Shown here: positions 19,263 to 27,962 of the stretch, piece after piece
Layout of the letters: every line of letters starts with the position of its first letter
Position numbering within the stretch: position 1 is the stretch's first letter
Origin: CAWJAP01 sp963834365
Lineage (GTDB): Bacteria; Acidobacteriota; Vicinamibacteria; Vicinamibacterales; Vicinamibacteraceae
Direction: 5' to 3'
Length of the DNA stretch: 64,000 nucleotides
Assembly: GCA_963834365.1 (NCBI GenBank)
Contig: CAWIBS010000034.1
Coordinates: 62,001 to 126,000 of the forward strand
The notes under the pieces: model-generated
Seen by the model: the letters and a program-made list of their open reading frames with translations, nothing else
Told to the model about the DNA's origin: nothing
The model's database searches: none
Position numbers and translations under genes: made by a program

Positions 19263-20819
19263 ATGCTGCCAGGCAAGCGCTACACACCGGAAGCGATACT
19301 CCGCATCCTCTGGCGCCGCAAGTGGGCGCTCGTGGTGCCGCTGCTGGTCATCGCGGCGACGACCGCGGTGGTCGCGAGCCGGCTGCCCAATCGCTACCGC
19401 TCCGAGACGCTGGTGCTGATCGTGCCCCAGCAGATTCCCGAGAGCTACGTCCAGCCGACCGTCAGTGCCCGGCTCGAGGATCGGCTGGCGTCGCTCAACC
19501 AGCAGATCCTGAACCGCACGCGGCTGGAGCAGATCATTCGCGAGTTCAACCTGTACGCCGAGGAGCGCAAGACCGCGATCATGGAGGACATCGTCGATCG
19601 CATGCGGACCCGCGACATCGCCGTGCAGACGACGGGCTCGTCGGACCGGCGAGACCGATCGGCGCCGACGTTCCGCATCAGCTACTCGGGCGCGGACCCG
19701 CGCACCGCGATGCGGGTCACCGAGCGTCTGGCGTCGCTCTTCATCGAGGAGAGCCTCCGCGATCGCGCCACCCTGGCCGAAGGGACCAACCAGTTCCTCG
19801 ACACGCAGCTCGTGGACGCCCGCAACCGGCTGGTCGAGCAGGAAAAGCGGCTCGAGGCCTACCGCCAGAAGCATGCGGGCGAGCTGCCGTCGCAGCTCAA
19901 CTCCAACATGCAGGCCATGCAGAACATCCAGCTGCAGCTGCAGGCGCTGGCGCAGTCGATCAGCCAGGACCGGGACCGTCAGCTCATGCTCGACCGCCTG
20001 GTGGCGGAGACCGAAGCCATGGAGGCCGCGCTGCCGGCAGCGACCGGGCCTAACGACCAGCTGGACGACGCGAACCTGTCAGCCGTACAGCTGCTGGAAC
20101 TGAGGCGTGCGGAGCTACGCGGGCTCGAGCTGCGCATAAAGCCCGGGCACCCCGATCTCGAGCGAGCCAAGCGTCGGGTCGCGGAGCTGGAGCGGCGTGC
20201 GGACGCGGAAGCGCTCCAGCAGCCGCTGACCCCGGGAGACGATCGGACGCGGTCGGCCGCGGCCGTGAGCCGGCCGGAGCTGCAACGCCAGGCTCGTCTT
20301 CGCGAGATGCTCGCGGAGCAGCAAGCGCTGCCCCGGCGGATTGCGCAGAAGGAGAAGGAGCTGTCGCGACTGCGGGACGCGCTCGGCGGGTATCAGGGGC
20401 GGATCGCCGCCGTGCCGTTGCGCGAGACCGAGCTGGTCGAGCTCACGCGCGACTACGAAACGCTTCGCCAGGGCTACACGAATCTGCTGGCGAAAAGCGA
20501 GAACGCCAGGATGTCGACCAATCTGGAGCGCCGTCAGATTGGGGAGCAATTCCGGATCCTCGAGCCCGCGCGGCTCCCGGAGCGTCCGGTCAGCCCGAAC
20601 CGGCTGCAGATCAACCTGATGGGCGCCTTGAGCGGCCTGGCGGTGGGAATGGGGTTCGTGCTGCTCCTCGAGTATCGGGACCGCAGTCTTCGGACCGAGA
20701 CCGACGTGCGTACCGCTCTCGGCCTCCCGGTGCTGGCGGTAGTCCGGAGCCTCGGAGTCGCCGCCGAGCGACCCCGTCGCCCCGGCATGATGCGACTCGT
20801 CGCGAGCCGCTGGCGGTAG
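19263..20819 (+). CDS. Wzz/GumC-type polysaccharide co-polymerase (XrtA-system chain-length determinant)
   Basis: A 518-residue inner-membrane protein. The N-terminal membrane helix (ALVVPLLVIAATTAVVA, about residues 21-37) is followed by the Wzz signature NRYRSETLVLIVPQQIPESYV, a long coiled-coil periplasmic region (residues about 150-400, with many Glu/Arg/Gln heptads and the GNVR-type stretch EARN-like LVEQEKRLEAYRQKH), and a second membrane helix near the C-terminus (LMGALSGLAVGMGFVLLLEY) with a short tail RTETDVRTALGLPVLAVV. This is the standard form associated with exosortase A loci. It sets polymer length together with the CpsD/CapB-type kinase encoded downstream. Confidence 0.9.
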   Translation: MLPGKRYTPEAILRILWRRKWALVVPLLVIAATTAVVASRLPNRYRSETLVLIVPQQIPESYVQPTVSARLEDRLASLNQQILNRTRLEQIIREFNLYAEERKTAIMEDIVDRMRTRDIAVQTTGSSDRRDRSAPTFRISYSGADPRTAMRVTERLASLFIEESLRDRATLAEGTNQFLDTQLVDARNRLVEQEKRLEAYRQKHAGELPSQLNSNMQAMQNIQLQLQALAQSISQDRDRQLMLDRLVAETEAMEAALPAATGPNDQLDDANLSAVQLLELRRAELRGLELRIKPGHPDLERAKRRVAELERRADAEALQQPLTPGDDRTRSAAAVSRPELQRQARLREMLAEQQALPRRIAQKEKELSRLRDALGGYQGRIAAVPLRETELVELTRDYETLRQGYTNLLAKSENARMSTNLERRQIGEQFRILEPARLPERPVSPNRLQINLMGALSGLAVGMGFVLLLEYRDRSLRTETDVRTALGLPVLAVVRSLGVAAERPRRPGMMRLVASRWR

Positions 20820-20823
20820 CTCC

Positions 20824-21672
20824 ATGTACGAAACGTTCTACGGTCTGCAGGAGCGGCCCTTCGATCTCACGCCGAATCCCCGCTTTCTGCTGTTGACCAC
20901 CGGGCATCGCCGGGCCCTGATCAACCTCGAGCTCGGCATTTCGACCCGCAAGGGGGTCGTGTCGCTCATCGGCGAGCCGGGTACGGGCAAGACCACGGTG
21001 GCGCGCGCGCTCATGGCCAGGCGCGGCGCGACCACGACGTTCGTCTACCTGAATCAGTCGCTCACCTCGGCGGCCGATCTGCGGCGCTGCCTGGTGCAGT
21101 CGTTCAACCTGGGGCCACGCGCCGAGTCGTCCAACTCCGACCTGATCCTCGAATTGACGCGCGAGCTGTTGGCCGTCAGCCAGCAGGGGAGAACCGTGGC
21201 GCTGGTCGTTGACGAAGCTCAAACCCTGTCCGACGAGCTGCTCGAGGAGGTTCGCCTGCTGACCAATGTCGAAACGGCCGAGGGCAAGCTGCTGACGCTG
21301 GTGCTCATCGGTCAACCGAAGCTCGCGTTCCGCCTCAACCAGGATATGTGGAAGCAGCTGAAGCAGCGGATCGAGATCAGGTCAGTCCTCTCGCCTCTCG
21401 AGCTGCCGGAAACCGCGGCCTACATCTGGAGCCGGATTCGTACGGCAGGCGGCGACGCCGGCCGACTCTTCACCGGCGACGCGATCCGGGTCATTCACGA
21501 TCGCTCACGCGGTATTGCCCGATCAATCAGCGTCATCGGCGAGAACGCGCTGATAACCGGATTCGCCGAGCAGGAACAACCCGTGACGCGACGCCTGGTG
21601 GTGCAGGTGTGCGAAGACCTCGACCTGCCGGACGTCACGCCGGCGGGCGGCGACGAAACCGCCGGCGAGTAG
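20824..21672 (+). CDS. ExeA-like AAA ATPase of the XrtA/EPS locus
   Basis: The protein begins MYETFYGLQERPFDLTPNP, the hallmark start of ExeA/GspA-type ATPases. Walker A is GEPGTGKTTVARAL near residue 48, Walker B is ALVVDEAQTLSDELLEEVRLL, and the sensor region LVLIGQPKLAFRL follows. The C-terminal helical lid ends near residue 270; there is no peptidoglycan-binding domain, which is the form known as the XrtA-associated ATPase in EPS loci. It follows the Wzz gene by 4 nt. Probable role: energy-dependent assembly or regulation of the EPS or sorting machinery, at the cytoplasmic face of the membrane. Confidence 0.88.
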   Translation: MYETFYGLQERPFDLTPNPRFLLLTTGHRRALINLELGISTRKGVVSLIGEPGTGKTTVARALMARRGATTTFVYLNQSLTSAADLRRCLVQSFNLGPRAESSNSDLILELTRELLAVSQQGRTVALVVDEAQTLSDELLEEVRLLTNVETAEGKLLTLVLIGQPKLAFRLNQDMWKQLKQRIEIRSVLSPLELPETAAYIWSRIRTAGGDAGRLFTGDAIRVIHDRSRGIARSISVIGENALITGFAEQEQPVTRRLVVQVCEDLDLPDVTPAGGDETAGE

Positions 21673-21748
21673 TCCTCGAGATTCCGACGTCGCACCTGGC
21701 ACCGAATGGGCATCACGTGGCACACCTCCCGCCACGGAAGCAGTCCGG

Positions 21749-21785
21749 CGACCAGCGCCGGCCGTCAACCGTGGCCGGCTGGTCG
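21749..21785 (+). promoter_or_regulatory. Strong hairpin in front of the CpsD/CapB-type kinase gene
   Basis: CGACCAGCGCCGGCC and GGCCGGCTGGTCG can pair around a 9-nt loop with only a 2-nt bulge. The hairpin lies in the 151-bp gap between the ATPase and kinase genes. No T-run follows, so it is not a classical terminator; an attenuator, processing site or target of the UpxY-modified polymerase is possible. Confidence 0.4.
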
Positions 21786-21823
21786 CGTCGGTGCTGGTCC
21801 TTGTCCGGAGTGGGACCCCGATC

Positions 21824-22816
21824 ATGAGCGGATTCGATCACGCGCTGAAACGCCGGCTCGAGGAGTCCGCGGCGCTTCCCGAAGAGATTGCGGGCGCAGC
21901 GGACTGGCTGCCGCCAGACGACGGCGAGGACCCGCTCATCTCTGCCGGTCTGCTCGAGCGCTTCGCGAGCGAAGACGCGGCGCCGCCTGATGCACGCGCC
22001 GACCGGGAACAGCGTCCGCCGAGCAGCGACTGCTCCGGAGACTGCCGGCCGGCACGCGGCCCCCTGGCGCCGAACCGGTGGACGAGGTCACGCCGGATGC
22101 GACGGGCCGAGCGACCGAGCCCGATGGGACTGTTCAACGGCTTCAGTCCCCTCGTGGCGGGGAAGGTGGTTGGGAGCCAGATGGATCACGCGACTGTGGA
22201 ACAGTACGGGCGACTGGCGGCTGTGCTCCATCACGCCCAGAACGAGCGCGGGATCAAGAAGGTGATGGTGACGAGCGCCATGGCCGCCGAAGGCAAGACG
22301 CTGACCGCGCTGAACCTGGCGCTGACGCTGAGCGAATCCTACGGCCGCCGCGTCACCTTCATCGACGCCGACCTCAGGTGCTCGCGCGTCCACGAGATGC
22401 TCAACGTCGTCCGGGTGTCGGGGCTGAGCGAGGTCCTGCAGCACGATGCGCGCCAGATGGCGCGCATGCTGGAGATCTCGCCACGCTTGTCGGTGCTGCT
22501 GGCCGGGTGTTCAAATCTCGATCCGAAGGGCGCGCTGACCTCGCGGCGGATGTCGCAGGTCCTCGACGAGGCCGCGGCGGCCTTCGACTGGGTGATCGTG
22601 GACACGCCGCCGGTCGTGCTCCTGCCCGACACGAACCTGCTCGCGCGGATGGTGGACGTGGCCATCGTGGTCGTCCGGGCCGGAAAGACCGCGTACGACG
22701 TCGTGGACCGGGCCGTCCAGACGCTCGATCGCAAGCGGGTCCTGGGCGTCGTCCTCAACGACGTCCAGGACGCGGAAGCGCTCCAGGACCACGATTCGGC
22801 GCGCGCTACCCCTTGA
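21824..22816 (+). CDS. CpsD/CapB-type (BY-kinase-like) ATPase of the XrtA/EPS locus
   Basis: The core from FSPLVAGKVVGSQ onward is typical of exosortase-associated kinases: VEQYGRLAAVLHHAQ, Walker A SAMAAEGKTLTALNLAL, Walker A' VTFIDADLR and Walker B FDWVIVDTPPVV. ATG 21824 gives about 330 residues. The segment between residues about 65 and 115 is rich in Arg/Pro and may contain compensating frame errors. Unlike classical BY-kinases there is no tyrosine cluster at the C-terminus (the end is DAEALQDHDSARATP), so autophosphorylation there is unlikely. It should act with the Wzz protein encoded upstream. Its 3' end overlaps the oppositely oriented prsT by 11 bp. Confidence 0.82.
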   Translation: MSGFDHALKRRLEESAALPEEIAGAADWLPPDDGEDPLISAGLLERFASEDAAPPDARADREQRPPSSDCSGDCRPARGPLAPNRWTRSRRMRRAERPSPMGLFNGFSPLVAGKVVGSQMDHATVEQYGRLAAVLHHAQNERGIKKVMVTSAMAAEGKTLTALNLALTLSESYGRRVTFIDADLRCSRVHEMLNVVRVSGLSEVLQHDARQMARMLEISPRLSVLLAGCSNLDPKGALTSRRMSQVLDEAAAAFDWVIVDTPPVVLLPDTNLLARMVDVAIVVVRAGKTAYDVVDRAVQTLDRKRVLGVVLNDVQDAEALQDHDSARATP

Positions 22817-25091
22817 GTGATGCCAGCATCTGCTCGCCTCGGCGGCCCCGCTGAAGTCGGGCGCCAGCGTCAGCGCCTCCTGAAGCGCGACCCGGGCACG
22901 TGCCGGGTCGCCGGCCTTCATGTAGGCCAGCCCCAGGTGATAGTGGAAGATCGGGTTGCTCGGCTCGAGCTTGACGCTCCGCTCGAACGGGGGAACGGCC
23001 AGACTGGCCAGGCCCTTCTTGTAGTAGATCCAGCCGAGCGTGTCCTGCATCGCCGGGTTGTCCGGGAGACGCCGGGTGGCCGTTTGCGCCAGCTGCAGCG
23101 CGACGTCCAGGTTCTCGCCGCTTTCGACGTACATCCAGGCGAGGTTGTTGGCCGCGACCGGCATCTCCGGATCGATCGCCAGCGCCTGCTCGTAGCGCTT
23201 GCGCGCCTCCTGCGGCTTGTTCAGCGCCTCGAGGATGACGCCCGCGAGCGTATGCGCCTGCACCGGGCGCGGATGGCGTTTCGACAGCGCGTCGAACTCC
23301 GCCAGCGCTTCGTCGAGGCGCCGCTGCGACAGGTACAGGCGGCCCAGCTGCTCGTAGGCCTGAACGTTCGAGCCGTCCACCTCGATCGTCTTGCGCAGCA
23401 GCTCTGCTCCGCCTTCGGCGGGTCGCCCGCCGCGGCATATGTCCCGGCGCGCGAGCAGCAGCGCGCCCGCGTCGTGTGGCGTCCTCGCCAGCCGCGCTTC
23501 CACGCGGCGAATCGCGCTGGCGGAGTTCTTCTGCGCCAGGTCGAGCGAGACCAGGGCATTCAGCGCTTCGAGGTTGTTCTGGTCGAGCTCGAGCGCACGG
23601 GTGAGCGTGCGGGCCGCGCCCGCGCGGTCGCCCTTCATGGCCGGCGAGGATGCCGGCCTGCGTCTGAACGGCGGCATGGTCGGGATACTGCTCGGATCAA
23701 CGCCTGGAGCGCGCTTTCCGCCCGCCGAACGTCGCGACGAGCGATGAGGCCGCGAACCAGCGCCAGTTGGGCGTCGGGATTGCGCGGCGCGTTCTTGAGC
23801 GCCTGCTCGGCAAACTGGATGGAGCTGTCGGGACGTCCGCGGGCGAGCTCGAGCCGGGACAGCTCCACCTGGGCGGCAACGGCCCGCGGATTGAGCCGCA
23901 GCGTCTGTTGAATGCCCGGATCGCCTGTTCGCGGTCGTTCTTGGCGACGTAGGCCCGGCCGAGCGCGAAGTGGGCCTCGGCCAGGCCAGGATTGGCGGCG
24001 ACGGCGGCTTGCAGCCGGCCGACCGCCTCATCGAGCTTGCCATCGTCGGCCAGGAACTCGCGCCTGCAGCACCAGCGCCCGGGCGTTCGCCGGCTCGCGT
24101 TCGAGCAGCGCGTCGACCCGCTGCCGGCGTCCTTGCGGCGCGCCCTCGCGAAAATCGAGCTCCGCGAGCCGAAGTCGGCCTCGCCTCGCGCCGGCGTCGA
24201 GGCCATCTTCTGCAGGAGCGGCACGGCCTTGTCCGGTCCGACCCGAGGCGAGGTAATAGTCGGCGAGCACGAGCTGTGCGTTCGGCATCCTTCGAGATCT
24301 CGGCGAGCTTCGTCAGATACGGCTCGGCGTCGGCCGGCTTGCCGGTCGCGATCTGAAACAGGGCCAGCATGCGATTGGTCAGGGGATCGTTCGGGTCGAT
24401 CTCGTGGGCCTGCTCCAGCGTCCGCAGCTGCGTCGGCCTTCTTCCGCGTGGCCCAGTAGAAGTTCGCCAATCCAAGGTACGCCGGGATCGACTTCGGATC
24501 GGCGTCGATCGCCTTCTCTGAACGCCGCTTCGGCGTCGGCGCGCCGACCCGCTGCGTGCTCCAGGGCGCCGAGGCTGACGTATCCGAGCGGTGTGCCGGG
24601 GTCGAGCTTGATCGCTTCCTGGATCTCCTCGATGGCGCCTTCCACATCCTTGAGACCCGCGAGCGCGTTGCCGAGCAGGACTTGCGCGTCGACGTTGCGG
24701 CGATCGATCGCCAGCGCATTGTGCGCACGCGTCGTCGCGTCCTGGAACTGACGCGGCGAACAGCAGGAAGCGTCCCGCCTTCAGCTGCGCCTGGACGTCC
24801 TTGGGCATCAGATCGGCTGCCCGGATGTACTCGCGCCCGGCCCGCCTCCAGTCGCCGTCCTCGGCGTAGGCCTCGGCCAGCTTGAAGCGCGCCTCGCCGA
24901 AGCGCGGGTCCTGCTTCACGGCGTTGCGATACTGGACGATGGCTTCCTTGACCTTCTTCTGACGCACGGAACGCGTCGCCACTCGCCACGTACTCGCGCT
25001 TGGCGACTTCCGGGTCGCGCGAGCACGAGACGATCAGCGTGGCGACCAGCAGGACGGGCAGCATGATGCGGCCCTTCAGAGCTGGGCGCAT
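22806..25091 (-). CDS. prsT: PrsT-like TPR lipoprotein of the PEP-CTERM/XrtA system (many frameshifts)
   Basis: The start is secure: ATG 25091 follows a GAGGAGG box and opens a lipoprotein signal (LPVLLVATLIVSCSRD, lipidated Cys). The rest consists of tetratricopeptide repeats spread over three frames, for example VKEAIVQYRNAVKQDPRFGEARFKLAEAY, then GLANFYWATRKKADA, HFALGRAYVAKNDREQAI, AYEQLGRLYLSQRRLDEAL and AANNLAWMYVESGENLDVAL, ending ASLKG at 22806. Full length would be about 760 residues, the usual size of PrsT, which is regularly encoded beside XrtA loci. At least eight breaks are needed, more than in any other gene here. Each break keeps the repeat order, so the gene was probably intact. 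Probable role: protein-protein scaffold in the periplasm for EPS or PEP-CTERM export. Confidence 0.75.
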
Positions 25092-25146
25092 CTCGTCCTC
25101 CTCAGATTTCCGCCGATGGCCGCTCGGATGAGCAGGCAGCCGAAAA

Positions 25147-25178
25147 GACGAAAACCCCGTCACCACCGGCAACGGGGT
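25147..25178 (-). terminator. Intrinsic terminator behind the PEP-CTERM gene
   Basis: On the - strand a stem ACCCCGT / ACGGGGT with an 11-nt loop is followed by TTTTCGTCTTTT. It lies between the PEP-CTERM gene and prsT and should end most transcripts of the former. The T-run is interrupted, so partial read-through into prsT, 55 bp further on, is likely. Confidence 0.65.
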
Positions 25179-25248
25179 CTTCGGGGCGACGTCGGGTGGA
25201 CCCCGCGCGACTCCAGCCCGTGGTCGCGTTCGCGTCGACGCGCTGACG

Positions 25249-25889
25249 CTACATCTTGAGATTCGACGCCGGCGCATCGCCGCGTAGAGACCCACCAGCC
25301 CGGACCCGAAGAGCGCGATCGAGCCCGGTTCGGGCACGGGAGCGAGCCCCTGCGCCGTGCCGACCTCGACCGGCATCAGCGAGAACAGGTTGTAGTCCTT
25401 GATCGTCGGCGGCTTCGTGCTCGCGAAGAAGAACGTAATCGGCTCGGAGGCATTCCACCCGGCGCCTAGAGCGCCATCCAGCCGCGGCACCCACACCATC
25501 TGGCCGCCCGGTCGAGGTGCTCGATGCGAAAGTCCGACGTCCGTGCCGTCCCCGCCGGCCGCCCCCGCCTCGCTGAAGCTCCAGCCGGCGACGCCCGTGA
25601 AGTCGGTCACGTCGAACTCGGTACTGAACACAACGTTCACATTGCCGGTCGGCGTCACGGTCTGGGTATAGAAGTAGTTGGTGCCGTCGGAGAACACCCG
25701 GCTCTCCGCCGTTCCCGTCGACGCCGGCGGAGGGGCCGCCGCCGTGAAATCGGAGATCAGCACAAGGCCGACGGGCGACCCCGTACCCAGGCCGTCGAGG
25801 TCCACAGGAGAAATGGAGACGGCCGATGCTTGTCTCACTATTAGCAGCGAGAAAGCAAGACTCACGGTCAAACTGAGTGTGCGGACCAT
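25249..25889 (-). CDS. PEP-CTERM sorting-domain protein (probable XrtA substrate)
   Basis: ATG 25889 has AAAGGA 8 nt upstream and gives a signal peptide (MVRTLSLTVSLAFSLL, cleavage near ASA). A beta-rich domain of about 150 residues follows (FYTQTVTPTG, TEFDVTDFTGVAGWSF, WNASEPITFFFAS). The C-terminus has the sorting signal VPEPGSIALFGSGLVGLYAA followed by MRRRR. Family knowledge: exosortase cleaves at the PEP motif and anchors the protein at the surface. The stop at 25249 (ending SNLKM) needs one frame shift after the Arg cluster; without it the frame runs on through the terminator into prsT, which is almost surely an artefact. It has its own promoter and A+T-rich upstream region. Confidence 0.85.
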
Positions 25890-25944
25890 GGCGATCGTCC
25901 TTTCACTGTTCACAGACTTTGAACGTAGTTCCTGGACAACGGAG

Positions 25945-25973
25945 AGTGTAGTTACGCGAGTTGCAGATGTCAA
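25945..25973 (-). promoter_or_regulatory. Sigma-70-type promoter of the PEP-CTERM gene
   Basis: On the - strand a perfect TTGACA (25973-25968) and TACACT (25950-25945) are separated by exactly 17 bp. The start of transcription would lie near 25937, giving a leader of about 50 nt before ATG 25889. No sigma-54 element, the type known for some PEP-CTERM genes controlled by PrsK/PrsR, was seen. Confidence 0.6.
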
Positions 25974-26264
25974 TCGAGATCTGACAAAAAGCCGCGTGTT
26001 TTTCGAGATTTTTGTGACATCACCCCGAGTAACAATTGCTCGTCAATTCGACGCGGACGTGTATGAAAAGGCACATAAGAAACGACCCCTAAGGGTCATT
26101 AGATGCCTGGTAGGTTCCTTTGCGGCGATTACGGTCGGTTATCTAACTCGAGTGAGCGCACACGCCGTCCCTTGGCTTACATACCAATAGGAACCCGCCG
26201 TAATGTCGAGCCAACCGGGACGCGCACCCGGTGCTTGTGGCGTCACCGGTCGCGCACTGGGACG
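25974..26264 (-). other. A+T-rich gene-free region upstream of the PEP-CTERM promoter
   Basis: About 290 bp without a credible gene on either strand, visibly richer in A+T than the surroundings, especially 25975-26160. It contains a small hairpin (GACCCCTAAGGGTC, 26084-26097). It separates the PEP-CTERM gene from the end of the EPS gene cluster and probably holds regulatory sites. Confidence 0.5.
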
Positions 26265-27206
26265 CTACTGATGAGGGAGACGGTCCCCCAAGGCCTGCTT
26301 CTTAGCGAGGCGTGACGCTGGCGTGCGTCGATCGATGAGGCACGGCACCTCGTGATAGCAGAAGAAGCCGTTGGATGCCATGTTCAAGGCGACCTGACGC
26401 ACCTCCCGGCACCGCAACACGATGACGTCGAGCTTGCCGATCCGCGCTTCGCGCCAGAATCCCCGGGCTTTGAGATGTGGAATCATCAGTCGAACATCGC
26501 GCGTGCGGCTGACGACCGGGTCATACAGACGCGTGGAGACTGGCCACGTCCGGCCTCCCTCGTCGCGGACGTTGAGAGTGAATGTCTCGATCGTGAAGGG
26601 GCTGAAGGGCATCCGTTCCTCCAGCTCCTCTTCCAGATAGTGAAAGAACGTCATCGTCCGAACGTTGACGCCGAGGAGGATCACTTTCCCGTCGGCTTCG
26701 ACGAGTTTGTCGAACGGTGAGCCGGCCCCGCAGGGGGTTCGCGCCGATTGGTGGCCGTCGAGCAGGTGCGCCGCCCGGGCTCCCCATCCGGCGACCGGGT
26801 GCGTCGGATGCAGGCTCCGGCGCACGCCGGGCATGCGGCGGAAAATCTCGGTCATGAAGCCCATGCGCGAGGGCGTGCGCCTGATGTCCAGAATGGCATT
26901 CGTTCGCGCGTACTCCACGGCAGTGCTCGAGAAGGGAAGCGTCGGCATGAGCAGGGCGCCCTCGTCGCCGACCGCGTCCTGCAACACCTGCATCGCGTCG
27001 CGCAGCGAGCCCTGGAATCCTTCGAAACGATCGAACGAGCTGTGCACCATGACGGCGTCGCCCTGCGCCACACCCAGCCGTCGGAGGACCGCTGTCAGCT
27101 CCTCCGGGCCGAAGGCCGAAAACGTGTTGACCCACTGATGCCGGACCTTCCGCCGCACGGACCGGAGCCAGGGTTTCAGCCGCGCCGGAATCCTGTGGCG
27201 GATCAT
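26265..27206 (-). CDS. AAC(3)-family N-acyltransferase
   Basis: The 313-residue protein matches the aminoglycoside 3-N-acetyltransferase family: VAQGDAVMVHSSFDRFEGF, GALLMPTLPFSSTAVEYA, the LHPTHPVAGWGARAAHLL block and PFDKLVEADGKVILLGV. In resistance enzymes this family moves an acetyl group from acetyl-CoA to an amine. In this setting, at the end of a row with an SDR, an acyl ligase and an ACP, and inside an EPS cluster, transfer of an acyl group to an amino sugar is more likely (inference). ATG 27206 is chosen because it sits 4 nt behind the SDR stop codon; the frame stays open to 27272. The C-terminal part (FFCYHEVPCLID) goes beyond the usual domain end. Confidence 0.8.
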   Translation of the reverse strand: MIRHRIPARLKPWLRSVRRKVRHQWVNTFSAFGPEELTAVLRRLGVAQGDAVMVHSSFDRFEGFQGSLRDAMQVLQDAVGDEGALLMPTLPFSSTAVEYARTNAILDIRRTPSRMGFMTEIFRRMPGVRRSLHPTHPVAGWGARAAHLLDGHQSARTPCGAGSPFDKLVEADGKVILLGVNVRTMTFFHYLEEELEERMPFSPFTIETFTLNVRDEGGRTWPVSTRLYDPVVSRTRDVRLMIPHLKARGFWREARIGKLDVIVLRCREVRQVALNMASNGFFCYHEVPCLIDRRTPASRLAKKQALGDRLPHQ

Positions 27207-27210
27207 CGGC

Positions 27211-27957
27211 TCAGCACGAGATGCCGCCGTCGACCATGATGTTCTGGCCTGTGATGAAGGCCGCTTCCTCACCGAGCAGGAAGATGATCAGGCCGACGAC
27301 GTCGTGTTCGGTTGCGAGTCGCGCGAGCGGGGTCCGGTTCACGATCTGCGCGAGCTGTCCCGACGTCAGCGTGGAGGACATGTCCGTTCGCAGATATCCA
27401 GGGGAGACGGAGTTCACCGTGATCTGCCGGCGCCCCAACTCGCGGGCGAGCGCTCTGGTCAGGCCATCTAGGCCGGCTTTGGATGCGGAGTAGGCGGCCA
27501 GGCCGTTGTAGCCGCGCGTGCCGATGATCGAGCTGACGTTGATGATCCGTCCGCCGCCGTTCTGCCGCAGCAGGACCTGGGAGACGGCCCGCGCCATCTG
27601 AAGGGCGCCGAGGAGATTGACCTGCAGGATCCGCTCGGATTCGATGTTGGGAAACGTGGCCAGGATGCCCGCCATGGCGATGGCGGCGTTGTTCACCAGG
27701 CCGTAAAGGCCGTCTGTGCCCGCCCACGCGACGGCATCCTTGACGAACCGATCGACCTCAGCCGCGACACCGACCTCGCATGCGCTCCAGAAGAAGCGTT
27801 CCCCGTAGTCGGGATGGGCCGACATCTCGTCGATGAAGTCGGTCTTGCTGCGGCTGCAGGTCGACACGCGATAGCCGCGGCACAGCATGCGCCGCACGAT
27901 GGCTTCACCGAGCCCGCGGCTCCCCCCGGACACGATCAGATGTCGCCTGGTCTCCAT
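27211..27957 (-). CDS. SDR-family oxidoreductase (FabG-like)
   Basis: A complete classical short-chain dehydrogenase of 248 residues: cofactor loop SGGSRGLGEAIVRR, VNNAAIAMAG, catalytic Ser in INVSSIIG, Tyr/Lys in YSASKAG, and the closing ITGQNIMVDGG. Family members that act on acyl-ACP reduce 3-ketoacyl groups. It lies 5 nt downstream of the acyl ligase gene and immediately in front of the AAC(3)-like gene, so it may reduce an ACP-bound acyl group before transfer, or oxidise/reduce a sugar. The N-terminal loop begins METRRHLIVSGG, which replaces the usual VTGG by VSGG. Confidence 0.88.
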   Translation of the reverse strand: METRRHLIVSGGSRGLGEAIVRRMLCRGYRVSTCSRSKTDFIDEMSAHPDYGERFFWSACEVGVAAEVDRFVKDAVAWAGTDGLYGLVNNAAIAMAGILATFPNIESERILQVNLLGALQMARAVSQVLLRQNGGGRIINVSSIIGTRGYNGLAAYSASKAGLDGLTRALARELGRRQITVNSVSPGYLRTDMSSTLTSGQLAQIVNRTPLARLATEHDVVGLIIFLLGEEAAFITGQNIMVDGGISC

Positions 27958-27962
27958 CCCGG

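Noticed and set aside
22806..25091. Calling prsT and other broken genes pseudogenes
   Set aside because: Domain order is preserved over all breaks and the breaks share one sign, which points to sequencing insertions rather than decay.
26265..27206. Aminoglycoside resistance gene
   Set aside because: The AAC(3) family is broad; the position inside an EPS acyl module makes a biosynthetic role more likely. Resistance cannot be excluded but is not supported by context.
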